DNA of 64,000 bases, from NCBI GenBank assembly GCA_023105745.1, contig JALGQZ010000002.1:42391997-42455996 (forward strand), read 5' to 3'. Within the stretch, counting starts at the first letter, position 1. Every line of letters starts with the position of its first letter. Shown piece after piece: positions 11,681-21,775 of this stretch. Source of the DNA: Austropuccinia psidii (taxonomy: Eukaryota > Basidiomycota > Pucciniomycetes > Pucciniales > Sphaerophragmiaceae). Made by a program: the position numbers and the translations under genes. The notes beneath the pieces are model-generated. The model saw nothing but the letters and a program-made list of their open reading frames with translations, was not told where the DNA came from and did not search any database.

Positions 11681-13408
11681 GTGGAAGAAGACTACATCCC
11701 ACTAGAGACCAAGTTACAGGCCAACATACCAGTGACACACTCAGAACCAGAGGGCAGCAAGGGCAAAGGAAAGAGATACAGTGAAGGCCTCATAACAGAA
11801 AAAAATTGGACACCCATTCCCACTCAGAGGAATAGATAACCACAAAACTCTGCTTCAATACAAGGTAAACCAACCTTAACAACTTGTACAGGGAAAATTA
11901 CTATAATTAACCCAGTTGTAACCCCTAAAGGAAAATTGCCAAAAGAAGCAGACAACAAGTTTGTACAAGGCACAGTCAAAGGTAAATACCCTAAGAACAT
12001 AAATTTTTTGACATCTTGCAAACACTGATATGTCACCTGTACACCTCAAAGACCTTGGCTTTCAAAGGAACCAGCCAGAGGACAGAGAAGGCTTGTCCAG
12101 AACCAGAATACCTGGAAGAGGACACCTTGGACACAGTTATGGATGGCAAGACACTGAGGGAAATCATACCCACACTGACATTCACTTTCCAATTCAACAG
12201 GAACCTTAAACCAGAGGACTGAAAAGATATGGATCAAGTTCTTCAGCTCCACCAACTATTCAAAGATTTACTTAAATGGAGAATGGACAACAAGAGGTTA
12301 AACATGGAATCCCTCTGGGCAGAACTTGGAGCAAGTTGCCAGAAGATATGTCTCAAAGAGATAGACTTCAAAGACCTTATGGTAATCACCAAAGGTTTCA
12401 ATCCTACCAGGAAGTTCAGACTTCTGGAGGTGATGGCAAACAGGATAAGGGAGAATCAAGCCACTATCCAAGCTATAGAAGAACAGCTGACCCAGACAGG
12501 GAATACTCAGATTCCTTTGGGCTCACAAGGAGCAGGCCAAATCAGCTCTCCAGTGGCTTCATACCATTCAGAAACCAACAGATTGGCGGGCAAGAGTCAC
12601 CATTCTTAACAATCCCAGGAAGTTTCCAGGAGAAGACAAGGATACAAGGGCAAAAACAAGACCACCTTCAACCAAAGGAAAGGAGTGTCAGATCCAATGC
12701 TCCAGAAGCTGTTGGATTTGGTGAAAGAAGTGCACAAGAGCTAGAGGTAGCTGTACATAACTCTTGAATAAGTAGTCCCCTTAATAGAACTATTACCCCC
12801 ACTCAGATTGAACACAATGTTATCAAACCTGAGAGTAACCTAAACGGTGATGCACTGTGATTACAAATGTCCCAATTCAGAATGTGAAGCAAGCCTTGAG
12901 AGGATGAAAAAATTAACAGCCTCCATGGACAAAATTGTTAAAATCCTTCAAGAAGGACATGCTCAATTGAGAAAAGCCTCTGAAGAAACAAACAAAAGAC
13001 TTAATCTAGTCTTTGAGGAACAACACCACAGCAAAAGGGACAGGGATTGTCTGGATCAACACATAAAAAAACTGTTTAATGTCTACCATAACTTGAAGCC
13101 CCAACCACAAGGCCATGTTATGGATAATCCATATCACCAAGATGAAATCAAACCAGATGCAATGTTGATGAATAAGGAAAGATCTCCATCACAATACCAG
13201 GATGGAGATAATATTTTTTATTCAGAGAAGTAAGCCTTGAAACCACTTCCTGAGTCCTCAAGCCAGTCCAAATTCTCTGGAACAGGAGAATATGATCATA
13301 TGGAGCTCATAGATTATATTAATGGACTCTTCATTGATGTAGCAAGCATACCAGACTACTAGATCACTGCTAGACTTAATACAGCATTCAAAGGACATGC
13401 TAGTATAT
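11681..13408 (+). pseudogene. Leader frame and gag of element A-R (broken, truncated)
   Basis: The basic leader frame (EGSKGKGKRYSEGLI) ends near 12029. The gag ATG is at 12030 (MSPVHLKDLGFQRNQPEDRE). Coding text then changes frame several times: an early stop at about 12222, continuation with QVARRYVSKR-type and DPDREYSDSFGL segments, a coiled-coil piece with ERMKKLTASMDKIVK, and a capsid start ending LNTAFKGHAS. A stop replaces Trp at PDYWIT (13360-13365). Compared with A-L this copy has a different set of lesions, so the two decayed independently after splitting. Identity as gag rests on the A-L comparison and on the family's capsid-like text. Confidence 0.82.
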
Positions 13409-13454
13409 CACCAGGGCTAATCTTGTGTCAATTGTCCGCCATTGACTTCACGTC
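13409..13454 (+). repeat. Left TIR of copy 2
   Basis: Starts CACCAGGGCTAATCTTGT and continues to ATTGACTTCACGTC. It matches the start of copy 1 (14518) and the reverse complement of the copy 1 right end (37132). It lies exactly where the A-R gag sequence stops matching A-L. Confidence 0.8.
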
Positions 13455-14307
13455 AAGCAAACGTCAAGCAGGATAAAAGTTGAGCACACGTCACACTCTT
13501 GTCTTACACCAAATCCTGTGACATCCACCAATGTTGGTTCCCCTGTGCCTTCAACTCAGATTCCTCACCACCTGATCATCCCACAACCATCCGATGGTTG
13601 GTAAAATTACACAAGACCCTCCTGTTTGCACAAACACACACCAAAGAGGTCCTTCAGACAGTCTCGATGTAGGGGGGGGGTTGACTTCACCAGGTCATCC
13701 ATGAAAGGACTCCACCTGATTGGGATTTTTGTTTTGCAGATGACACTGGTAGAGCCTGCCGCACAATACCGTGGGTGCTGGTGTGTGTGTGATGGGCATA
13801 CCATGGCCAAATGATGTGTTGTCCTAAGTTTGTGTAGCCATGAATCAGCTAGCTCAGCAGGAGGGTGTGACATGGTTAGAGCCTGCTGCACAATGCGGTG
13901 GGTGCATGGGTGACACATGCACACAAAGGCAATACATGTGAGGGCCTAATGTCAGGTGGCATTGAGCATTTGTGGGTGATACATGAAACCACCCTTGGTG
14001 GGTGCGGGTGCGGGTGCGTTTGCGTGTGCATTGGTGTGTGCGGGTGTGCAAGGGCCGGTTCCCCTTCCAACATGATGATGGCGCAGTTAGAAATTTTGTA
14101 TTCTGTGAAAGGTGACTGTGTGGGTCATTTGATCATTGAAATTGGCTTATTCACACTTTACCCAATATAAAAATAGTAATTCCTTTGTGGCAATGTGAAA
14201 TAATGGCCTTTGCTTGTCACAATGGCATGTCTCTGTAACTAAATTTTGAGGCAGTTATTTCACTAGCAAAATTGCTAATGAATCTGAGAGATTTGCATTT
14301 TTGTAGA
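13455..14307. other. Left subterminal region of copy 2 with GTGCGG minisatellite
   Basis: Contains repeated CGTCAAGC words next to the TIR and a GTGCGGGTGCG-type minisatellite at about 13990-14050. The 3' flank of the transposase gene follows. Open frames here encode only His/Thr/Arg or Val/Cys/Gly repeats and are not credible genes. Copy 1 has the same arrangement. Confidence 0.65.
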
Positions 14308-14517
14308 CTAAATATCATGAAATAACAGCTTTATTGTTACAAGCAGTCCACATGACAGAGCTTTGTTATCATACAATCCACAGTTACCTTCTATTTCTTC
14401 TTCAGATATAATCAAGTGTCCATCATCAAAACCAACAGCTTTATAAATATTGAGATGCGGTCAATCTGGTAAGAAATTCACATCAATCTTCAAAGTTTCT
14501 AAGATCAGAAAGTTATT
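14308..14517 (-). pseudogene. C-terminal end of the copy 2 Tnp2 transposase gene
   Basis: On the minus strand this piece carries ILETLKIDVNFLPD, AVGFDDGHLIISEEE and GNCGLYDNKA and ends with TAG at 14308-14310. It joins 37133 across the nested 22.6-kb element: the boundary reads AAAGTTATT here and ATTGGTCAG there, while the unbroken site in copy 1 reads AAAGTTATTGTTCAG (17860-17874). One in-frame TGA replaces Trp after LPD. Copy 1 has a deletion of roughly 40 bp in the same tail. It is the last part of the transposase; which residues matter there is not known to me. Confidence 0.75.
14515..14517. other. Target-site duplication ATT, left side of copy 1
   Basis: ATT precedes the left TIR. The same ATT follows the right TIR at 37133-37135. 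The empty site is preserved in copy 1 itself (ATT at about 17867). Confidence 0.8.
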
Positions 14518-14562
14518 CACAAGGCGAATCTCGTGTCAATCGTCGGAGATTGACTTCATGTC
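14518..14562 (+). repeat. Left TIR of copy 1
   Basis: Starts CACAAGGCGAATCTCGTG and ends TTGACTTCATGTC. It pairs with the inverted right TIR at 37087-37132 over about 46 positions with several mismatches and one gap. Inside lies a small hairpin: TCAATCG, a short loop, then the near-complement AGATTGA. Confidence 0.82.
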
Positions 14563-14983
14563 AAGCAAACGTCAAGCAGGATAAAAGTCGAGCTCACGTC
14601 AAGCGAAAATCAAGCAAACGTCGAGCACACGTCCTACTCTTGTCTTACACCAAATCCTATGACATCCACCAATATTGGTTCCCCTGTGCCTTCAATGCAG
14701 ATTCCTCACCACCTGATCATCCCGCAACCGTCCAATGGTTGGTAAAAATTAAACAAGACCCGCCTGTTTGCACAAACACACATCAAAGAGGTCCTTCAGC
14801 CAGTCTTGATGTAGGCAGGGGGTTTGACTTCACCAGGTCATCCATAAAAGGACTCCGCCTGAGCGGGATTGTCGTTTTGCAGGTGAAACTGGTAGAGCCC
14901 GCCGCACAATACCGCGTGTGCGGGTGCATTGGCGTGTGCGGGTGCGGATGCGCTTGCGTGTGCGGGTGCGTGTGCATTGGCCG
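14563..14983. repeat. Left subterminal repeats of copy 1 (CGTCAAGC words and GTGCGG minisatellite)
   Basis: Immediately inside the TIR are several CGTCAAGC/CGTCGAGC words. From about 14918 a GTGCGGGTGC / GCGTGTGC minisatellite runs up to the LTR-C insertion. The minisatellite resumes at 17354-17440. CACTA-type elements usually carry subterminal repeats that bind their transposition proteins; that role here is inferred. Confidence 0.65.
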
Positions 14984-15545
14984 TGTGGTATTCCATACCA
15001 GTTCTTCCAAGGTTCAAATCCACAATTTCAAAGCTAAAAATTTTGATCAATAATAATAATATATATATATATATATATAAAGAAAATAAGGATAAAAAGT
15101 GAAAGATAAAATTGAAAAAAAATGCAAGAAAAAGCAAGAGAATTATATTAAAATAACAAAAACAAGTATTCCACTGGAATATACATCAAATTTTAGCTAT
15201 ATTCACATATTGCCTCAACCCCATAATGTCAATAATTCTCTAGATATCATGGATTAAAGAAGAGAAATGATACTATACACTCTATACTAGGTACAAGAAT
15301 ATGCTTAAAGATAATGCAGCTTGTCTAAATATTCAATATGAATGAACATGTGTAATATTACATAAGTGACACCATTACTCTTACAAGATCATGTGTTACA
15401 TGTCTTGACATAATAAAAAAACACTTACATATAAGCTAACATAGTGTTACATTACTCAATCCCCACTTAAACTCCCATAACCAAACACACAGGTATTATT
15501 TACAAATTAAATTTTACATAGAGAAATACTCAACTGAATACAGAT

Positions 15546-16380
15546 CAAGGCTGTGAAGAAGAAAAATAAAGTTAGTAGAGATAAGAATACAGTTTTAAAA
15601 AAATGGTGCAATCAACCAAACATATGGTGCAATATCTGTATCAAATGACACCATTCCAAATTCAACCACCAGCAAAAATGTCTCAAGGCTGTGAAGAAGA
15701 AAAATAAGGTTAGTAGAGATAAGAATACAGTTTTAAAAAAAATGGTGCAATCAACCAAACATATGGTGCAATATCTGTATCAAATTACACCATTCCAAAT
15801 TTAACCACCAGAAAAAATGTCTCAAGGCTGTGAAGAAGAAAAATAAGGTTAGTAGAGATAAGAATACAGTTTTAAAAAAATGGTGCAATCAACCAAAAAT
15901 ATGGTGCAATATCTGTATCAAATGACACCATTCCAAATTTAACCAACAGCAAAAATGTCTCAAGGCTGTGAAGAGGAAAAATAAGGTTAGTAGAGATAAG
16001 AATACAGTTTTTTAAAATCGTGCAATCAACCAAACATATGGTGCAGTATCTGTATCAAATGACACCATTCCAAATTTAACCACTAGCAAAAATTTCTCAA
16101 GGCTGTGCATAATAAGAATAAAGTTTAGTTAAAATATAAGTATAATTCAAAAAGTATGGTGCAATCAACCAAACATATGGTGCAATATCCTGAACGAATG
16201 AAACCATTCCAAATTTAACCACTAGCAAAAATGTCTCAAGGCTGTGCACTGACAATAATAAGGTTCAGAATGGTGCAATCAACCAAACATATGGTGCAAT
16301 ATCTTGATCAAATGACACCATTTTTAATTTACCCACCAGCAAAAATGTCTCAAGGTGGAATTTTTTCTAAGTCCCTTGTT
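15546..16380 (+). repeat. Tandem array of a ~138-bp unit in LTR-C copy 2
   Basis: The word CAAGGCTGTG (or CAAGGTGG in the last) recurs at about 15546, 15684, 15823, 15961, 16098, 16237 and 16350, spacings 138, 139, 138, 137, 139 and 113. Each unit has a GGTGCAATCAACCAAACATA segment and an ACACCATTCCAAATTTAACC segment. Later units lose the AGTAGAGATAAGAATACAG part. Confidence 0.9.
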
Positions 16381-16410
16381 TTTGGAAGGCTCTATGGAGG
16401 GCCCAAAAGG

Positions 16411-16420
16411 TATAAATAAA
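16411..16420 (+). promoter_or_regulatory. TATA box of LTR-C copy 2
   Basis: TATAAATAAA after GGGCCCAAAAGG, the counterpart of the box at 4681-4690 in the other LTR-C copy. Confidence 0.6.
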
Positions 16421-17353
16421 GGGCCTCTCTCCCTGTTTTTCCCCCCATGCTTCTGATTCAGACAATAATCTTGAGGATCAATCCATCCCTTCTCTAGTAG
16501 GATAATATAGTATTTATATTGAAAACGATCAGTAGCAAGGCTCAGTATCTTATAGTATTATTGATGATTAATTAATGAAAGATATTTATAATATTAATGA
16601 AAGAGTTTAATGTTATTTAAATAGTCTTACCATTATAGTAGTAGTGTTGAAGTAGGGTTGGAAGATATTATCAATAGTGATCTTATCTAATTTATCAATA
16701 ACCCTTATTTATAGAAGGGATATCATCTTACCCTTATACCTTATATCATAAGCCTTTTTAGGTATATTGGATTATATTTATATTGATCCTAATAGTATTA
16801 TATTACTATTATATCATTTATATCTTACCTTTATATTAAACAAAACCACCATTAAAGAATTATCTTACCCTTAAATTATTATAGCTATATTGATAGTATT
16901 ATTGAATCAACTTTAAAAGTATTAGCTAGCTATCAAGATTATTATTAATATTAATAGTGATCTTAAAAATATTCTTTAAATATCTCAGGTATTGAAAGAA
17001 GGAATACTAGAAGAATTAATTAAAAAGAATTATAATCAATAACAAGAAAGTTAAGCAACCCTAAATTATTAAAAAGAAATATTGACTATTACCATTATTA
17101 TCATAGTGATCTTTTATTGACAGACTGATAGAGACTGCTGAAGAAAATTCTCTAATTGAAAAGCCACACAACTAAATAATTGATTTGTGATCTCATCAAA
17201 AAGGGTATCTTTTTCAGTATATTTAGAGGGGCAGCTAATACACCTTAGCACCCATGGTTATTGGCTCATTCTGAAATTCAAAACAGACTCACCAATAATT
17301 TCCCCCTCAAGGTACTGCCTATTATTTATCCCACAACAAAAGGAGTTCCCACA

Positions 17354-17440
17354 GCGGGTGTGGGTGCGGGTGCATTGGCGTGTGTGGGTGCGGGTGCTCT
17401 TGCGTGTGCATTGGCGTGTGCGCATGCGGGTGCATAAGGG
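17354..17440 (+). repeat. GTGCGG minisatellite, right part
   Basis: Continuation of the array at 14918-14983 after the LTR-C insertion: GCGGGTGTGGGTGCGGGTGC, then GCGTGTGCATTGG words, followed by the conserved AAGGGCCGCTTCCCCTTCC that also follows the copy 2 array near 14050. Confidence 0.75.
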
Positions 17441-17693
17441 CCGCTTCCCCTTCCAACATGATGATGGCGCAGTTAGAAATTTTGGCTGCTGTGAAAGGTG
17501 AGTGTGTGGGTCATTTGATCATTGAACTTGGCTTATTCACACTGTACCCAATGTCAAAATAGTAAGTTCTTTGTGGCAATGTGAAATAATGGCCTTTGCT
17601 TGTCACAATGGCATGTCTCTGTCACTAAATTTTGAGGCAGTTATTTCACCAGCAAAATTTCTAATGAATCTGAGAGATTTGCATTTCTGTAGA

Positions 17694-20600
17694 CTAAATT
17701 TCATGAAATAACGGCTTTATCATTACAAGCAGTCCACATGACAGAACTTTGTCTCATACAATCCACAGTTACCTTCTATTTCTTCTTCAGATATAATCAA
17801 GATGCAGCCAATCTGGTAAGAAATTCACATCAATCTTCAAAGTTTTTAAGATCAGAAAGTTATTGTTCAGTATGCTAGATGGCTCAGAGACTTTAAAAAT
17901 GCTATTAATAATACCAAATCGGCGTGAGTTGCCCCTCAGAAAACATATCACACTGTTGCTGACATTTTTGGATTCAGTTGAAAATATATTGTTCCCAATA
18001 TTAATGTTTGAAACTGGAAAATACCAAGGTGAGACAATCCTTGAAGTGGGAGGACTTGTGGATTGCACGGTAGTGTCTAAGCTGATCCAATCAACTATTT
18101 CCATTGTTGCATGAAAATTCTGTAAGTACTCAACCAGGAAATCATAATTTTCTTGGTCATGGCAGGATGGTTTGTTATATTTATGGTCATTGAACAGGGC
18201 AGGTGACTGTGATTCGAAAAGCCATTTTATTTCACATGGCACGGATGGGGATTTCAGGAGAACGGAAAGGTTGGAACATCGACAGATATGTTGAAGTAAG
18301 GTTTTATCTATATCATCTATTCAGAGTTTCAAGAAGTTAATCTTATTCAGTTCAGGTGTTTAATCAATGTGAATATATTGATCTTATTAATTGATGTACA
18401 TATTTTGTTATTTTTTGGAATTTTTGCAAATACTCCAATCAAGTGCTCATAACCCCATGTGGCTGAGGCTTGTGCTGGGCCCCAACGTTGGAAGAGTTTG
18501 GGAATATGATCAGCAAAATGATCATTTGGTTTACTTTTCTGTTTTGGGAACAGGAGTTGATTGGAAAGGCGGAATTTTTCCAATGTTCAGCAAATGCAGT
18601 CGCATCATCTATTGAAACAGTCCAATGTGTGGCAATGTTGATAGCACTAATCAAATGGAATGTATTCTTGGTTAGTTCATTTGCAAGTTCTTCTGACTGA
18701 CCCATTTCTCTTTGAATGTTCGCGGATTGGTGTACATCTAATGACATCTGTTGACTGAGAATTAAAAATGGAATATAGACCTTATATAAGAGAGCCCATT
18801 CAGCGGCTTTTAAGCTACCATGAGAGGGGGAACCCATGCTGCGAGGTACTCTTGTCCATGATGAGGGAATTATCATCTCAGATATGATTTGTTGGAGATG
18901 CTCCAGAGCCTCACCCTTGATCTGGTGATCACTCAGTGCAGTGATATCCAATTCAGAGGGGATTTCAGAAGTGGGGATGTAATCGGCATCAAATGAAGGA
19001 ATCTCCGCAGAACCACTAGATGGATGTTCTGTGTGAGGGGTGGGCATTGGGAAGTAGTTTTTTTGGGTGGAAGTAGTGGGGAGTGGCTCATTTATTATTT
19101 TTGCTGCGTCTCTTCTCAGGGAGCGGGACTCTCTCAATGTGATTTTATCAAGAGAGCTGTTGAAGGTCATGGAATCTGAGTCTGAACTGTTGGTGTCATT
19201 GGATTTCCTGCGGGACCTGAGGTAAATTTTCGATTTGGACTCTGGAATGCACAATTTGAAAGCTGCATGATCCTTCAAAATTCCAAGTATTAAATTATGC
19301 ATTATGTCAAGATTAACCATTCTGGTTGCATCCCAATACCGAAGGTCTTCTAAAATTGAATATCACACTCCATACTGAGAGAAAATTGCTTGTCTTTGTT
19401 GTGGGGTTGCCCGAAGCCATTTGGCAATGGTTGATTTATGATTTTGATATGAGCGTGTGTAGTGAAATTGAGGACCAATTTCTTCAATTTGAGCTTTGTG
19501 AATGGTGCAAAAATTACAAAAGTGGTTGCCTCAATGGGAAATAAATCCAGTAAGCTTGTGCATGGCAGCCACATCCGCAATGGCTGTGAGAATGGCAACA
19601 CGGATAAAGGATCCTGAAGGACCTGTTGAGGTGGGTGAAAAATGGTAACCTTGCCATAGCTCTTTGAGCTCGTTGATGAGTGGAATTAATAAATAATTCA
19701 ATTGAAGGGAAGTTGGCTCCTTCGGACCAGGGATGATTCCTGCAACATAGACATTCTCTGGCTTCAATCTTTCACTTGGGGGGAGATTAAGACAAATAAG
19801 CAGGATAGGTCCAATGCTGGCCAACCGGGTGGACTTTCCATGTGCATTAAACCAATCCACATAAATGGAGAAGGCCAATGCACCAGGAATGGACATGAAT
19901 GGGGGGTCATGGATATTTCTAGTGCCAGTGAAGCGTCTCCAGACCAATTCATCCCAGACGTCACGTTTTGGGGAATCTTTGGGAGTTTGGGATTGTTGAT
20001 GTTGATGCAGAATGTCCATAATTCCAGCCCGCTGGAGAAATCTGGCAAGCCAATTTTTGAATGGTTGATAAATGAAATGTTTTGTTGGTATAAAGTTTTG
20101 CTTCATGTTGGTTGTGTTTTGGGTGTGGGCTTCAAATGAATAGATGAATTTGCCTAATGATTGTGTGCAAGGGGGATCATGATCATTTGGGTCATTATGG
20201 CTTTGACAGTGGGGTTGGTCAGTTGTGACTGATTCAATAAGGCCATTAAGAGAGAAACATTGAGGACAACATATATAGTTTTGAATCACTGGCTCCAATT
20301 GGAGATGTTCAAATATGGTACTCAGATCTTGAGGTATATGCAATGCAGGAATGGGGGGACCACCGGAGCTTGAGATGCTGGACTTGATCAGCAGGTTTAG
20401 GGCGGGGTTGAGAATGCATGAAGCCCTGCAGGGTATATTATACCTTAATGATAGAATGGCAGATATTATCATTCCAAGGTCTTGTGGAGGAAGGGTTTGA
20501 CTGCTGCTGTATGGTTTCTGTGCAATTGAATTGAGCCCCGGTGTTGTGGAGAAGGAGCTTTGGGTCAATGGTGAATAATCAGCTGGAAATATTTGATCCA

Positions 20601-20814
20601 ATAGAAGTTGTGGGCACTCAGATCCTGAGGCAGATGTAGGGATGTTTGGAAGAGATTTAGGTGCAATGGTTGATTTGAGCTTTTTAATGTGCTGTTTATA
20701 TTGGAAAGGTGTGAAGGCAACTCCAGGCCTATCACCCTCAGGGGAAGAGTGTGTTTGAGTTGAGCAGTGTTGACACATGCATATACGCATTGAGGAATAG
20801 CGGCGGGTTGTCAT
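17694..20814 (-). pseudogene. Tnp2/Plavaka-type transposase, copy 1 (frameshifted)
   Basis: The ATG at 20814 opens a long frame (MTTRRYSSMRI) with a Cys-rich CQHCSTQ segment. It then shows the Tnp2 hallmarks: YVDWFNAHGKSTRLASIGP, LICLNLPPSERLKPENV, IIPGPKEPTSLQLN, and after a TGA the NHFCNFCTIHK cysteines, then WDATRMVNLDIMHNLILG (the D-x-MHN box). The C-terminal half has HIPKLFQRWGP and GYEHLIGVF, matching the usual conserved block of Tnp2 proteins. Lesions: TGA after TGFISH (about 19530), a TGA replacing Arg near 19372, a 1-bp deletion near 18570 relative to copy 2, and a tail deletion near 17803. The family catalyses cut-and-paste transposition of CACTA-like elements. It is transcribed divergently from ORF2. 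Confidence 0.88.
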
Positions 20815-21775
20815 TGTTGCAGGAATTGGGAGTACGGTTGGTTTGTGTATAAATATCTATGGCTGATGTGAAAGTGTTTAGGAGTGTTATTAATTGGAAA
20901 AAAAATTGAGTGATTATTTATGAAGGGGGAGATGATTTGAGCCATCTGAGAATTTTATCCCATTTGTAATGGTGCGTGAGCTTCAGCTGATGGAGTGTAA
21001 CATGTCTCATCTGGATGGCGGAATTGGTTAGGAGTTTAATTGGGTAAAATGCCATGCTGCTCAATGCTCATACATATTCTATTTTATTTACACATGGCGA
21101 TACTGCGGTTTTGACCCTTGAGGGGTGTTCCAATAGGGATGTGTCAACATTGATTTGAGGGGATTGACATTCAAACCATGTACGCTGGCACACCATCGTA
21201 CATGGCTTAAACCTTATTACAGACATAACAATATAACTCTATTACATAAGGGGTTGGAGTGCAGCTAAAGTCTTGGTATTTGGTTTGAGTGCAGCAGGCT
21301 TTTAATCGGTTGGAATGTGATTTGGATTGTCTCTCCTTTCTTGAAAAGGTGATGTCTCTTTTGTGGGTAAATCCTTCATGAATATACCCCTTTACAGATG
21401 TACAATGCTGTGGAAGTTTAATGCATATATTGGCAGTTTGGATAATTCACAAAATGTGACAATGGGGAGGCAGAAATGTTACCAAATATGATTACCTATG
21501 GATGATGGGTCCCCTTTGAGATCAAGGAAATATTATATTATATGGTGGTAGGCCGTGCCGGGTGGTTTCCGATAAAAGCGGAGGAGCTCAAGAGGAGGCA
21601 GGGAGGATACTCCTAAAAAGAGGCTTATTGGACTTCCACGCAACACTTAGTTCCAACTATTCATAGAACTTCTCTATTCTAAATTTGAAAAGATTTCATC
21701 TCATATCACTCTATTTTATCATAATACTGAGTTGTTTTATCTAGTTAAAAATATTAGTGTACTTTTTTGGCCCTT
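20815..21775. other. Divergent intergenic region between Tnp2 and ORF2
   Basis: 961 bp without coding text, conserved in copy 2 (40045-41005). It contains palindrome P1 and AT-rich stretches. In copy 2 a CTTTTTCAG acceptor stands just before the ORF2 start; copy 1 has lost its AG (TTTTTTGG). It probably holds the promoters for both genes. Confidence 0.6.
21176..21205. promoter_or_regulatory. Palindrome P1 (repeated 26-bp motif, degenerate centre)
   Basis: CCATGTACG ... CGTACATGG, perfect 9-bp arms around a CTGGCA/CACCAT centre. It lies 362 bp upstream of the Tnp2 ATG and is conserved in copy 2 (P2, 40405-40436). Confidence 0.65.

Larger units (their letters stand above)
5820..13408. repeat. 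Giant inverted repeat made by head-to-head A elements
   Basis: The left arm ends at 9621 and the right arm starts at 9641. The 19 nt between them are the first 19 nt of the A-L LTR, which the A-R LTR lacks. The arms are each about 3.8 kb (LTR, leader, gag) and visibly diverged. Arm tips: GTGCTCTGGT on the left, ACCAGAGCAT on the right. Confidence 0.75.
9641..13408 (+). mobile_element. Ty3/gypsy retrotransposon A-R, 3'-truncated in gag
   Basis: Plus-oriented sibling of A-L: LTR 9641-11060, PBS block at 11061, leader, basic frame and gag. It stops at 13408 in the middle of the gag text GHASI, where the TIR of the Tnp2 transposon (copy 2) begins. The expected continuation GGTAC, present in A-L, is absent from the window. 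So the truncation is an insertion by the Tnp2 element, and the rest of A-R would lie at that element's other end. Confidence 0.85.
14984..17353 (+). mobile_element. Solo LTR-like insertion (LTR-C, copy 2) with internal 138-bp tandem repeats
   Basis: Starts TGTGGTATTCCATACC and ends GGAGTTCCCACA, the reverse complement of the LTR-C ends at 5783 and 3804. It cuts the GTGCGG minisatellite. The flanking 4-mers are GCCG and GCGG, a duplication with one mismatch at best. It is 2370 bp, longer than the 1980-bp relative because of a tandem array at 15546-16380. TATAAATAAA lies at 16411. No coding text. A (TA)n run lies at about 15058-15080, and 16420-17160 is very AT-rich. Confidence 0.78.

Noticed and set aside
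13607..15053. Several open frames in both strands rich in His/Thr/Arg or Cys/Gly/Val
   Set aside because: They are translations of the GTGCGG minisatellite and its flank, present in every frame, without start context, domains or conservation as protein.
17694..20814. KDZ transposase, suggested by linkage to a TET/JBP gene
   Set aside because: The conserved text (VDWFN, LNLPPSERLKPEN, IIPGPKEP, D-x-MHN) is Tnp2/Plavaka, and the CAC ends with a 3-bp duplication agree with that.
21767..21775. A start for ORF2 at 21767
   Set aside because: That codon is TTG; the first ATG is 21776, which is also the start conserved in copy 2 (41006).
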